Shown: piece by piece, positions 44,218 to 52,501 of the stretch
How positions within the stretch are numbered: position 1 is the first letter of the stretch
Layout of the letters: each line of letters begins with the position of its first letter
NCBI RefSeq assembly: GCF_001875325.1
Contig: NZ_MDDC01000017.1
Span: forward strand, 1 to 64,000
DNA: 64,000 nucleotides
Direction of reading: 5' to 3'
Origin: Neomoorella thermoacetica
GTDB taxonomy: Bacteria > Bacillota > DSM-521 > Neomoorellales > Neomoorellaceae
Notes under the pieces: model-generated
Told to the model about the DNA's origin: nothing
What the model saw: the letters and a program-made list of their open reading frames with translations, nothing else
Databases searched by the model: none
Position numbers and translations under genes: made by a program

Positions 44218-44304
44218 TCAGGGGAGGAAGTGTCCTATTACCGACAGGAAAACCATCACTCCAATTACAGCTATGGTCATGACAATGGCGGTACACCTGG
44301 TCAT
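44218..44304 (-). CDS. Very small single-pass membrane peptide
   Basis: 28 residues: MTRC start and one hydrophobic span (AIVMTIAVIGVMVFLSVIG). GGGAGGGG about 7 bases upstream. No family assigned. The strong ribosome site argues it is translated, but 28 codons could arise by chance. Confidence 0.4.
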   Translation of the reverse strand: MTRCTAIVMTIAVIGVMVFLSVIGHFLP

Positions 44305-44437
44305 CTTTTCCCCTCCCGGCCAGTAACCTGTTATTCACCGCGCCTATAATTTAAGACGCCGCCGGCTGGGAAAAAGTTCCCCTTTAAGGAGCCAGGAGGG
44401 CGCCGGTCAGGGCGTAATAGTTAGCGGTAAGGTTCAG

Positions 44438-44614
44438 CTATAATTTTTTCAGGGAGCCCGTTTGCAGATCCCGCAGGAATTTCTCCCTCTCGGCAGCGAC
44501 TCCTTCCCCCTGCTGCATAATATTGCGCACGAACTGCTGCCTCTTTTGCTCCTGTTCTTCCCCCAGGAGTTCAGCTTCCCGGCGCCGGGCATCTATTTCC
44601 CGCTCCTTATCCAT
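44438..44614 (-). CDS. Small charged coiled-coil protein
   Basis: 58 residues, almost all Glu, Arg, Gln and Lys with a heptad pattern (EIDARRREAELLGEEQEQ). AAGGAGG lies about 7 bases upstream, a near-ideal site. No homologue recognised. Same strand as the small membrane peptide 130 bases downstream, so the two may be paired. Confidence 0.6.
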   Translation of the reverse strand: MDKEREIDARRREAELLGEEQEQKRQQFVRNIMQQGEGVAAEREKFLRDLQTGSLKKL

Positions 44615-44693
44615 TCAGAACCTCCTTCCCTCCTGGCGTTTTTTATATTGTTCCCCCCGGATGCCGGGTAATGTACACGGGGCCAAATAAAAA

Positions 44694-44724
44694 AGGGGTG
44701 GAGTTCCTTAGCAACTCCACCCCT
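44694..44724. terminator. Strong bidirectional terminator after the ECF operon
   Basis: Twelve-base stem AGGGGTGGAGTT/AACTCCACCCCT with a 7-base loop, flanked by A6 and T6 tracts. It ends the ECF transporter operon on the minus strand. Confidence 0.9.
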
Positions 44725-44736
44725 CTTTTTTACCGG

Positions 44737-45525
44737 CTACTCTCCCTTTGAGGGAAAGGCCAGGGCCGAAGCCAGGAAGATAACGATGAAAGGAATTAGG
44801 CCCAAAATAACGCCTGTACCTGTGTGACCTACACCAAAGCCGGCCAGTTTAGCCCCGTAGAGGCCGGTGGACAAGAGCAGGCCAACAATCAGTCCCCCCA
44901 GGCCGCCGATCCACATCAGGGCCAGGCCCAGGGTGGGCGACTTGACAGTGCTGATGTCTTCGGGGTCCATAACATCCGTCCAGATCAGGTCCCATTTCTT
45001 AATCCGGGGATAAAGGAGCAAGATTAAGGGCGGCCCCAGGAAGATAGGGACAATAACATTATTCAGGGTAATAATGGTGCCCAGGACGGCGAAGGGAAAC
45101 ATTCCCAGGACCTCCAGGCCCCAGGCGATGATCATGGCGCAGGTAGCCCCGCTCAAAATAACGGCCAAAACATAGTGAAAAAGGTCGCCACCGGATTTAA
45201 TGGTGGGCTCCTTCTTCAAGGCCTGCCAGATCTTATAAATTACATAGCCTTCAAAAAGGTTACCGAAAAAGCCGAAAAAGCTGCCGGGACCCAGGGTGCC
45301 GAAAAAGTCGCCGATCAGGTTGCCAATGGCCACGCCCCAGGCACCGGCGGGTCCGAAGAAAATAGGAAAGGTAGTAGCGATAATCTGGGCCGGACGAAAT
45401 TCAGTAATGCCGGGGATAATCGGGATACCTTTAAAAGGAATTAAAAGGGCTGCAAAAATGGCTGCGGTGAGGGCGGTCATAGTGATCATCCGGGTGTTCT
45501 TCCACATGGTCCATAGCTCTTTCAA
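44737..45525 (-). CDS. ECF transporter substrate-binding (S) component
   Basis: 262-residue membrane protein with six or seven helices. Motifs: TAAIFAALLIPFKGIPIIPG, FRPAQIIATTFPIFFGPAGAWG and IGNLIGDFFGTLG. The last is common in QueT/riboflavin-like S components. Such proteins bind a vitamin or precursor and dock to EcfT. Substrate not readable; operon context suggests a nucleoside- or methionine-related compound. Last gene of the operon. Confidence 0.82.
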   Translation of the reverse strand: MKELWTMWKNTRMITMTALTAAIFAALLIPFKGIPIIPGITEFRPAQIIATTFPIFFGPAGAWGVAIGNLIGDFFGTLGPGSFFGFFGNLFEGYVIYKIWQALKKEPTIKSGGDLFHYVLAVILSGATCAMIIAWGLEVLGMFPFAVLGTIITLNNVIVPIFLGPPLILLLYPRIKKWDLIWTDVMDPEDISTVKSPTLGLALMWIGGLGGLIVGLLLSTGLYGAKLAGFGVGHTGTGVILGLIPFIVIFLASALAFPSKGE

Positions 45526-45627
45526 TGCCTTTCTCCCCCTTCCGGAAAATTTTCCGCCGGCTTATCTCGCCAGCAACCAGCTGAGCAAACATCACCCCCC
45601 ATTTATTTATGAGGCATCACCCCCCTT

Positions 45628-46407
45628 TTATTTTATTAAACCACTTATTGACGTGAAACCGTTTATTTTAGCCCAGGCGTTAAGGATGGTTAAAACCACG
45701 AAAAAGACCAGAAAAAGGGTGTCAAACGGCTGCCATTTTAACTGCAGGTAAAAGGTCCTCCGGGGAGAGTTGCCAAAGCCCTTGCTTTCCAGGGCCATAG
45801 CCAGGCTATCGGTATTGCGGATGGAAGAGAGGAAAATAGGCACCAGCAGGGGTACATATTTTTTAATCCTTTCCAGGAAGGAGCCGGAGTCAATATCCAG
45901 CCCCCGGGACCGCATGGCCTGGGAGACTGTGGCCCCGGCGCCCACAAAGGTGGGCACCAGCCTGAGGGCGGTGGAAAAGACAAAGGCTACGGCAAAGGGG
46001 AGGCCGAGCTTGATTAGGCCCTGGGTAATCTCTTCATTTTTGGTAGTCGACAGGAAGATCAGCCCGGCGATAATCATGGCATCGATTTTGAGGCCGGTGG
46101 CCAAACCGTACATGACCGATTCCCGGGTCACGCGCCAGAACAGGGGCGTGGTCCCTTTAGCAAAAACAAACCACATCAGGGAGGAGAAAATGAAGATTAA
46201 AACCAGGATGGTTTTGATGCGGGCGATATTCCCCAGGGACCGGGCCAGCATACCGTAGATTAGAATCAAGAGCGTCGCTCCCGCCACCCATAAGGGGTGG
46301 TCATTGAGGAGGGGTATAGCGAAGGTGCAGATTAAAATCAAGATTTTGGCCCGGGGGTCCAGCCGGTGGACAATGGTGTCCTTGTCCAGGTATAAATAGA
46401 GATTCAC
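45628..46407 (-). CDS. ecfT: ECF transporter transmembrane (T) component
   Basis: Scaffold linking S component and ATPases. 259 residues with about five helices and the two coupling motifs AMRSRGLD and ALESKGFG on the cytoplasmic side, equivalent to the EcfT Ala-Arg-Gly motifs. It overlaps the ATPase gene by 4 bases, so subunits are coupled. Confidence 0.9.
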   Translation of the reverse strand: MNLYLYLDKDTIVHRLDPRAKILILICTFAIPLLNDHPLWVAGATLLILIYGMLARSLGNIARIKTILVLIFIFSSLMWFVFAKGTTPLFWRVTRESVMYGLATGLKIDAMIIAGLIFLSTTKNEEITQGLIKLGLPFAVAFVFSTALRLVPTFVGAGATVSQAMRSRGLDIDSGSFLERIKKYVPLLVPIFLSSIRNTDSLAMALESKGFGNSPRRTFYLQLKWQPFDTLFLVFFVVLTILNAWAKINGFTSISGLIK

Positions 46408-48110
46408 TCTGCTCCCCCCTCGCGGCTTTCCAGGCAGGCCATTACTTCCTCCACGCTGAGGCAGGTAGCACCCAGGCGGTTGCTGAAACGCACGATCTGG
46501 GGCGGCTTTAAGAAGGCGGCTTCCAGTTCATCTTCCCGGGCAAAGACTTCCCGCGTCGGGCCGTCCATTACCACCCGCCCATCCTTAACGACGACCACCC
46601 GGTGGGCATATTCGGCCGTGACCCACATGCTGTGGGTGACCATGATAATGGTATGACCCATGTCATTGAGCCGCCGGACTAACTCCATCATACCCCGCTG
46701 CTCTTTATAATCCAGGCCCGTCGTCGGTTCATCCAGGATAATCACCCGGGGTTTGGCCGCCAGGATCGAGGCTACGGCCACCCGCTGCCGCTGGCCTTTG
46801 GTCAAGGAAAAGGGGTCCTCCTCTTCCAAGCCAGCCAGTTCGACGGCTTGCAGGGCGTCCCTGACCCGCTCCTCAATCTCGGCCGGGGGCACGCCGTAGA
46901 GTTTAGGTCCGTAGGCCACTTCTTCCTTTACAGTCCCGGCAAAGATCTGGTGATCCGGATTCTGGAAGACATACCCCACCACGCGGCCGAATTTATCGAT
47001 GCTTTCCGCCCGCGTATCCATCCCGGCTACCACCACTTCCCCGGCGGTCGGCCGGAGCAGGCCGTTAAAGTGCTTGACCAGGGTGGTCTTGCCGCTACCG
47101 TTCTGCCCCAGGATGGCCACGAACTCACCCTCGCGGATAGTGAGATCTATACCCTTCAGGGCTTCAAAATTGTTTTCATAGCTGTGGCGCAGACCCTTGA
47201 CTTCAATAATGGGTTGGCCGTATTTTCCTTCCCGGGCTGACTGCTGGGCTGCAACCATGGACCGGTAACGTTCCTGGTTGAAGGTCAGCCCCGCCCGCCG
47301 CCACGCCTCCAGGCCTTCCTCTACCGTCAAAGGCAGTTCTTTGAAACCCAGCCTGCCGAAGAGTTCGGCCATATCCAGGGGTTTTACCGCGCAATTGGCC
47401 AGGAGATCGCTCTGGCTCAGTATCTCCCTTGGCGTGCCCTGGGCCAGGATAGTCCCTTCTTTCATGAGGATAATGCGGTCGGCCTCCAGGGCCTCCTCCA
47501 CCTCATGCTCGACAATGATCATGGTCATGCGCTTTTCCTGCCGCAGGGCGCTGGCGATGCTGAAAACCTCATACTTGCCTACAGGATCGAGATCGGTCGT
47601 CGGCTCATCCATGCAAATAATCTCCGGTTGGATGGAAAGCACCGAGGCTATAGCCAGGCGCTGCTTCTGGCCTCCGGAAAGGTTGGCCGGCTGCCGGTTT
47701 TCAAATCCCGTCAGGCGGACCTTTTGCAGGGCCTCCCGCACCCGTTCCTTGATTTCCTCCGGAGGAACATTAAAATTCTCCGGGCCGAAGGCGACCTCCA
47801 GTTCTACGCTGGTGGAGAAGAGCTGGGTTTCAAAATCCTGGAATACCAGAACCACCGTCCGGGCAAAGTGGCTGACCTTATGTCCCGCCGTTGGTGTACC
47901 TTTAATCTTTACTTCGCCTTTAAAAGCACCCTTTTTCAAATTGGGAACCAGGCCGTTTAAAGTCAGGCACAGGGTAGACTTACCGGCCCCGCTGTGGCCC
48001 ATAATGACGATAAATTCGCCGGGGTTAATATCCAGGTCGATCCCTTTAAGGGCCGGTTGGGTACCGCCTTTATAGGTAAATTCCAGGTTGCGGATTTCAA
48101 TAAGGCTCAT
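46404..48110 (-). CDS. ecfA: Fused double ATPase of the ECF transporter (EcfA1-EcfA2)
   Basis: 568 residues with two ABC domains. First: Walker A GHSGAGKST (~37), signature LSGGQKQR, Walker B IICMDEPTTDLD. Second: Walker A GQNGSGKTT (~330), signature LTKGQRQR, Walker B VIILDEPTTGLD. The second signature lacks the standard SGG, seen in some EcfA2 subunits. Most ECF systems use two separate proteins, so this is a fusion form. It begins 28 bases after ahcY. Confidence 0.92.
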   Translation of the reverse strand: MSLIEIRNLEFTYKGGTQPALKGIDLDINPGEFIVIMGHSGAGKSTLCLTLNGLVPNLKKGAFKGEVKIKGTPTAGHKVSHFARTVVLVFQDFETQLFSTSVELEVAFGPENFNVPPEEIKERVREALQKVRLTGFENRQPANLSGGQKQRLAIASVLSIQPEIICMDEPTTDLDPVGKYEVFSIASALRQEKRMTMIIVEHEVEEALEADRIILMKEGTILAQGTPREILSQSDLLANCAVKPLDMAELFGRLGFKELPLTVEEGLEAWRRAGLTFNQERYRSMVAAQQSAREGKYGQPIIEVKGLRHSYENNFEALKGIDLTIREGEFVAILGQNGSGKTTLVKHFNGLLRPTAGEVVVAGMDTRAESIDKFGRVVGYVFQNPDHQIFAGTVKEEVAYGPKLYGVPPAEIEERVRDALQAVELAGLEEEDPFSLTKGQRQRVAVASILAAKPRVIILDEPTTGLDYKEQRGMMELVRRLNDMGHTIIMVTHSMWVTAEYAHRVVVVKDGRVVMDGPTREVFAREDELEAAFLKPPQIVRFSNRLGATCLSVEEVMACLESREGGAE

Positions 48111-48138
48111 TGAGGATACCTCTTTTTTGGCGCGCCAC

Positions 48139-49392
48139 CTACTCGTGGCGCCAGCTGGCCAGGTAACGTTCCTGTTCTTCTGTCAGGGTATCGATCTCCA
48201 CCCCCAGGGAGCGCAGGCGTAAGGACGCCACCCGGCGGTCGATTTCCTCAGTCACGGGAAGAACCCTGGCGGGCAGCTTGCCGGCGTTCTTTAACAGGTA
48301 ATCCAGAGAGAGGGCCTGGAGGGCGAAGGTGAGGTCCATGATCTCCGCCGGGTGCCCGTCGGCTGCGGCGATATTCACCAGGCGACCCTCGGCCAGGAGA
48401 TAGATGCGCCGGCCGTCTTCCAGGACAAACTCCTCGATGTTGCGGCGGGCCACCCGGTGGCTCCTGGCCATGGCCATCAGTTCCGGTTTATTAATTTCCA
48501 CGTCAAAATGACCGGCGTTGGCGAGGATTGCCCCGTCCTTCATCACGGCGTAGTGCTCGCCGCGGATGACGTCCTTGCAGCCGGTAACGGTGACAAAGAA
48601 ATCCCCGTACCTGGCCGCTTCCTTCATGGGCATAACCTGGAAGCCGTCCATAAGGGCCTCGTTGGCGGCAATGGGGTTGACCTCGGTGACAATCACCCGG
48701 GCTCCCAGGCCTTTGGCCCGCATGGCCACCCCCTTGCCGCACCAGCCGTAGCCGGCCACGACCACGGTTTTGCCGCAGACCGTCAAATTTGTATTGCGCA
48801 TGATCCCGTCCCAGGTGGACTGGCCGGTGCCGTAGCGATTGTCAAAGAGGTGCTTGCAGTCGCCGTTGTTAACGGCGACCATGGGGAAGGCCAGGGCGCC
48901 CTCGGCTTCCATGGCCTTCAGGCGTAGAATCCCCGTAGTCGTTTCCTCGGCGCCGCCGATAATCTCCGGCAGGAGTTCCCGCCGGCCGGTATGGAGGAGA
49001 TGGACCAGGTCGCCGCCGTCATCGATAACCAGCTGGGGCCCGGTGTCCAGGACTTTATTCAGGAAGGTGTTGTACTCCTCCGCCGTACAGCCGTGGCGGG
49101 CGTAAACGGTAACCCCCTGGCTGGCCAGCCCGGCACAAACGTCGTCCTGGGTGGAAAGGGGGTTGGAACCGCAGATGGCTACTTCCGCTCCCCCGGCCTT
49201 GATGACCAGGGCCAGGTAGGCGGTCTTGGCCTCCAGGTGCAGGCAAATGGCCACCCGCTTGCCGGCAAAGGGTCGGCGCTCTTCGAAGTCGCGACGAATT
49301 TCGTTTAAGATAGGCATGTTGTTGCGGACCCAGTCGATCTTCAACCGGCCTTCAGGGGCCAGGTTGGGATCGCGAATAATTGATGCTGGCAT
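48139..49392 (-). CDS. ahcY: S-adenosylhomocysteine hydrolase
   Basis: Cleaves SAH to adenosine and homocysteine, relieving product inhibition of methyltransferases. NAD site [20 protein letters not shown] near residue 215. Catalytic and NAD-pairing motifs [10 protein letters not shown]-like [23 protein letters not shown] and [10 protein letters not shown] are present. 417 residues. Lies 20 bases after mtnP and before the ECF genes. Confidence 0.95.
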   Translation of the reverse strand: MPASIIRDPNLAPEGRLKIDWVRNNMPILNEIRRDFEERRPFAGKRVAICLHLEAKTAYLALVIKAGGAEVAICGSNPLSTQDDVCAGLASQGVTVYARHGCTAEEYNTFLNKVLDTGPQLVIDDGGDLVHLLHTGRRELLPEIIGGAEETTTGILRLKAMEAEGALAFPMVAVNNGDCKHLFDNRYGTGQSTWDGIMRNTNLTVCGKTVVVAGYGWCGKGVAMRAKGLGARVIVTEVNPIAANEALMDGFQVMPMKEAARYGDFFVTVTGCKDVIRGEHYAVMKDGAILANAGHFDVEINKPELMAMARSHRVARRNIEEFVLEDGRRIYLLAEGRLVNIAAADGHPAEIMDLTFALQALSLDYLLKNAGKLPARVLPVTEEIDRRVASLRLRSLGVEIDTLTEEQERYLASWRHE

Positions 49393-49412
49393 CGGCGTTT
49401 CCTCCTTACCCT

Positions 49413-50195
49413 TTATACCTCAATCTTACCGGCGGCGAGGCTGCAGCGGCAGTTTCGCTGCCGGGGAATACCGGGTATAGCCTGCATAATGAGGTCGCGT
49501 AAGTTTTTACCGTTCTGGTCCATGATCTCCAGGACTTCTTCGTGGCTTAAAGGAGTGGAGGAGATGCCGGCTGCCATGTTGGTGACCATGGCGATGAGGC
49601 CGTAGCAGAGCCCTACCTCATGGGCCAGCACTACCTCGGGAACATTGGTCATGCCCACCAGATCGCCGCCCAGTTGCCGGATCATTCGGATCTCGGCCGG
49701 GGTTTCAAAACGCGGCCCTTCGGTGCAGGCGTAAACGCCGCCGGCGTGGGCCTTGATGCCCAGACGGGCGGCTGTCTCCACCAGGACCTGGCCAAGCTCA
49801 GGGCAATAGGGGGTCGTGAAATCGGTATGGACTACCCCCGTCTCGCCCCCTTCGAAAAAGGTGTAAGTACGTGTTTTGGTAAAGTCCAGGAAGTCATTGA
49901 CAATAACAAAATCACCCGGCCGGAATTCCGGATTGGTGGAACCCACCGCGGCCGTGGCCAGGACCCGTTCTACTTTTAGCATCTTCAAGGCCCAGATATT
50001 GGCCCGGTAGTTAACCTTGTGGGGTGGCACGGTGTGCTTATCCCCGTGACGGGGCATGAACCCTATCTCTTCCCCATGGTAGGTGCCAACCTTGAGGACG
50101 GCGGCACCATAGGGCGTTTCCACCCTCTCTTCGTGGATGTTGGTGAGAATACCGGGGTCGTAAACCCCGGAACCGCCGATAATGGCTATCCGCAC
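49413..50195 (-). CDS. mtnP: S-methyl-5'-thioadenosine phosphorylase
   Basis: Phosphorolysis of MTA to adenine and methylthioribose-1-phosphate. Motifs: [13 protein letters not shown] at start, [22 protein letters not shown] in part, [12 protein letters not shown] and [11 protein letters not shown]. 260 residues. GAGGGAGG lies just upstream. First gene of the mtnP-ahcY-ECF series, downstream of an RNA element. It can also act on 5'-deoxyadenosine in the radical-SAM by-product route. Confidence 0.94.
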   Translation of the reverse strand: MRIAIIGGSGVYDPGILTNIHEERVETPYGAAVLKVGTYHGEEIGFMPRHGDKHTVPPHKVNYRANIWALKMLKVERVLATAAVGSTNPEFRPGDFVIVNDFLDFTKTRTYTFFEGGETGVVHTDFTTPYCPELGQVLVETAARLGIKAHAGGVYACTEGPRFETPAEIRMIRQLGGDLVGMTNVPEVVLAHEVGLCYGLIAMVTNMAAGISSTPLSHEEVLEIMDQNGKNLRDLIMQAIPGIPRQRNCRCSLAAGKIEV

Positions 50196-50249
50196 CGGTC
50201 ATTCCTCCCTCTGGTCACAGACCTTCCCGACCTCTTATTTTGCAATTAA

Positions 50250-50486
50250 ATTAAAACCCCTTTGTTTGCGGAACAGCTCTGTTCCTAAACAAGGGGCTTC
50301 TTTACCTCTTTATTTCGCATCATCGTGTATCTAAATAAACAAACTTTAAAGCCTAAATAAGGTTCACTTGCCACTACATGTCATATCGACCGCGAAACAT
50401 GCCTATCAGGAACCTTCGGCCTCCGAACCCAAAAACAATTGTTTTTCCGCATAAGCAGCCGCTGTTTGAGAACTATGAGATCCGAT
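50250..50486 (-). ncRNA. Structured RNA (6S-like or riboswitch-like) upstream of mtnP
   Basis: An unannotated transcript of about 235 bases is predicted on the minus strand between a promoter (50493-50521) and a terminator (50257-50296: CCCCTTGTTTaGGAACA/TGTTCCgcAAACAAaGGGG then TTTTAATTTAATT). Inside, AGGTTC/GAACCT closes a stem containing CATGT/ACATG and TTCGG/CCGAA hairpins. GTATC near the start can pair with GATAC near the 3' end and CAAAC with GTTTG, giving a rod-like outline similar to 6S RNA. No coding frame is evident. Riboswitch control of mtnP is the alternative. Confidence 0.45.
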
Positions 50487-50492
50487 ACTTAT

Positions 50493-50521
50493 ATTTTAGT
50501 ATAGATAAATATTGAAGTCAA
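50493..50521 (-). promoter_or_regulatory. Strong SigA-type promoter
   Basis: TTGACT, 17 bases, TAAAAT. Near-consensus elements with ideal spacing, pointing into the RNA element that precedes mtnP. Confidence 0.8.
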
Positions 50522-50638
50522 GGCTTCGCGTTTCCAGGTGTGGTCTATCTGGGATAGTCAGGGTTGAATCCATCTGAAAAAATGTCAGTTTTTATCTTGC
50601 CTATCTACATATTATACTACCCCAAATAGGGAAAATTA

Positions 50639-50672
50639 GCCGGCAGGGTCGCGTTTTATAACGACTGCCGGC
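50639..50672 (-). terminator. Terminator of the mtnA-aldolase operon
   Basis: Eight-base stem GCCGGCAG/CTGCCGGC with an 18-base loop, followed on the minus strand by TAATTTTCC. It lies 17 bases past the aldolase stop. Confidence 0.75.
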
Positions 50673-50689
50673 CAGATGTAACACCGGTT

Positions 50690-51313
50690 TCACTGCTTCA
50701 AGCGGTAAAGTTTCTCCAGGTTCTCGGGCTCCAGGTAATGAGGACCGCCCAGGGACTGGCTGGCCAGGATAATGCTTGCGTAGTGCTCCAGGGACTCCAT
50801 GCGGTAGAGGGCTTCCCAGATGTCCCGGCCCAGAGTGAGGACACCGTGGTTACTGAGTAAAAAGGCGTCGTGGCCCTGCCAGTAAGGGGCGAACTGGTCC
50901 ACCAGTTCAGTGGTCGAGGGCGTCCCATAGGGTACCAGGGCTACCTCCCCCACCAGGACCACCATTTCCGGCATGGCCGTAATGGGGAGATTCTTGCGGG
51001 CTACGGCAAAGGTGGTGGCGAAGCGGGGATGGGCGTGGACGACGGCCTGGATATCCGGCCGCGCCCGGTAGGCCGCCAGGTGCATCTTTACTTCCGACGA
51101 AGGCTTCTGTTTCCCCTCAAGAATATTGCCGTCGAGGTCCACGATTACCAGGTCGTCTGCCTGCAGGAAACCCTTGCTCACCCCTGTAGGGGTGGTCAGG
51201 ATCCTGTTCCCGGGCAAGCGAATGCTAATATTGCCTTCGTTGCCGTTAACCAGCCCCCTCCGGTAGAGGCGCCGGCCCACTTCAACGATTTGCTCCTTTA
51301 AAGTTTGCAGCAA
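50690..51313 (-). CDS. Class II aldolase (fuculose-phosphate aldolase family), MTA/5'-deoxyadenosine salvage
   Basis: Zinc-dependent aldolase of 207 residues. Zinc ligands and acid are visible: Glu in SSEVKMHLAAY, the His pair in VVHAHPRFAT, and His in LLSNHGVLTLG. Directly after mtnA (6-base gap), it fits the Ald2-type enzyme that splits 5-(methylthio)ribulose-1-phosphate or 5-deoxyribulose-1-phosphate into DHAP and an aldehyde. A fuculose/rhamnulose role is less likely with this partner. TTG start with AGGTGA 6 bases upstream. Confidence 0.88.
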   Translation of the reverse strand: MLQTLKEQIVEVGRRLYRRGLVNGNEGNISIRLPGNRILTTPTGVSKGFLQADDLVIVDLDGNILEGKQKPSSEVKMHLAAYRARPDIQAVVHAHPRFATTFAVARKNLPITAMPEMVVLVGEVALVPYGTPSTTELVDQFAPYWQGHDAFLLSNHGVLTLGRDIWEALYRMESLEHYASIILASQSLGGPHYLEPENLEKLYRLKQ

Positions 51314-51319
51314 TTACTC

Positions 51320-52375
51320 TCACCTGCTTTCGCCGGCTAATACTCTGGCGATATTTTGTTTGTATGGCGGCCGGATGACTCCTTTTTCTGTAATAATGGC
51401 TGTGACATAGCGGTAGGGGGTCACATCGAAGGCCGGGTTGAAAATGCCGATACCCTCGGGGGCCGTGGGCCGCAAGCCGAAATGGCTGACCTCAGCCGGG
51501 TCCCTTTCTTCGATAGGTATCTGCTCCCCGCCTGAGAGGCTTAAGTCAAAGGTGCTGGCCGGTGCGGCTACATAGAAAGGAATGCCGTGCTCCCGGGCCA
51601 AAATAGCCACGCCGTAGGTACCGATTTTATTGGCCACGTCCCCGTTGGCGGTTATGCGGTCGGCACCGACGATGACTGCCTGGACCCAGCCCCGGGCCAT
51701 GACGGTAGCGGCCATGTTGTCAGTGATCAGGGTCACCGGGATGCCGGCCTGGTGCAATTCCCAGGTAGTCAGGCGGGCTCCCTGGAGGAGGGGCCTGGTC
51801 TCGTCGGCAAAGACCTTCAACACCTTGCCCCGGGCGGCCAGGGTATAGATGGGAGCCAGGGCCGTGCCGTAACGGGCGGTGGCCAGGGTGCCGGCGTTGC
51901 AGTGGGTAAGGACCGCTTCGGCGTCGGCCAGAAGGGAGGCGCCGTGCTCACCGATAGCCCGGCACATGGCCTCGTCCTCATCCCGGATAGCCAGGGCTTC
52001 CTTCAAGACCAGTTCCTTTAAGGCGGCAACGTCGTCCGTGGCTGCGGCGGCTACCGCCTGCTGCACCCGCTTCAAGGCCCAGAAGAGGTTTACCGCCGTA
52101 GGCCGGGAGGAAGCCAGGTAAGCGGCGGCCTTTTGCAATTCGGCCTCGAAACCGGCCTTATCCATGGCTCCCGAGTCCTTCACAGCCAGATACAGGCCCA
52201 GGGCTGCCGCAATGCCGATGGCCGGCGCCCCCCGGACCTTGAGCTTCTTGATGGCGTCCCACATCTCTTCTACCGTCCGGGGCCGGATGATAACCAGCTC
52301 CCCTGGTAAGAGGGTCTGGTCGATCATCTCCACCTGGCCATCACGCCAGCTGATAGGGGCAATGGGCTCGTACAT
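51320..52375 (-). CDS. mtnA: Methylthioribose-1-phosphate isomerase
   Basis: Converts methylthioribose-1-phosphate to methylthioribulose-1-phosphate. eIF2B-alpha fold. Catalytic residues in HCNAGTLATARYGTAL (Cys) and GADRITANGDVANKIGTY (Asp). 351 residues. ATG with GGAGGT upstream. It may also use 5-deoxyribose-1-phosphate, as shown for related enzymes. First gene of a two-gene operon with the aldolase. mtnW/mtnX/mtnB/mtnD-type genes are not in this window. Confidence 0.94.
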   Translation of the reverse strand: MYEPIAPISWRDGQVEMIDQTLLPGELVIIRPRTVEEMWDAIKKLKVRGAPAIGIAAALGLYLAVKDSGAMDKAGFEAELQKAAAYLASSRPTAVNLFWALKRVQQAVAAAATDDVAALKELVLKEALAIRDEDEAMCRAIGEHGASLLADAEAVLTHCNAGTLATARYGTALAPIYTLAARGKVLKVFADETRPLLQGARLTTWELHQAGIPVTLITDNMAATVMARGWVQAVIVGADRITANGDVANKIGTYGVAILAREHGIPFYVAAPASTFDLSLSGGEQIPIEERDPAEVSHFGLRPTAPEGIGIFNPAFDVTPYRYVTAIITEKGVIRPPYKQNIARVLAGESR

Positions 52376-52455
52376 TTAGAACACCTCCGGCCGCGGTTTG
52401 CGAATACTATACGCATAGCATCTGTGCATAAACGAAAAACAAATCCCAAGCAAAA

Positions 52456-52484
52456 CCGGCTCAAAATTTCCTTCTTTGAGCCGG
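52456..52484 (-). terminator. Terminator of the AIRS-ThiN gene
   Basis: CCGGCTCAAA/TTTGAGCCGG ten-base stem with a 9-base loop and TTTT on the minus strand, 18 bases after the stop. Confidence 0.85.
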
Positions 52485-52501
52485 ATTTTAACGGGTTTAC
52501 T

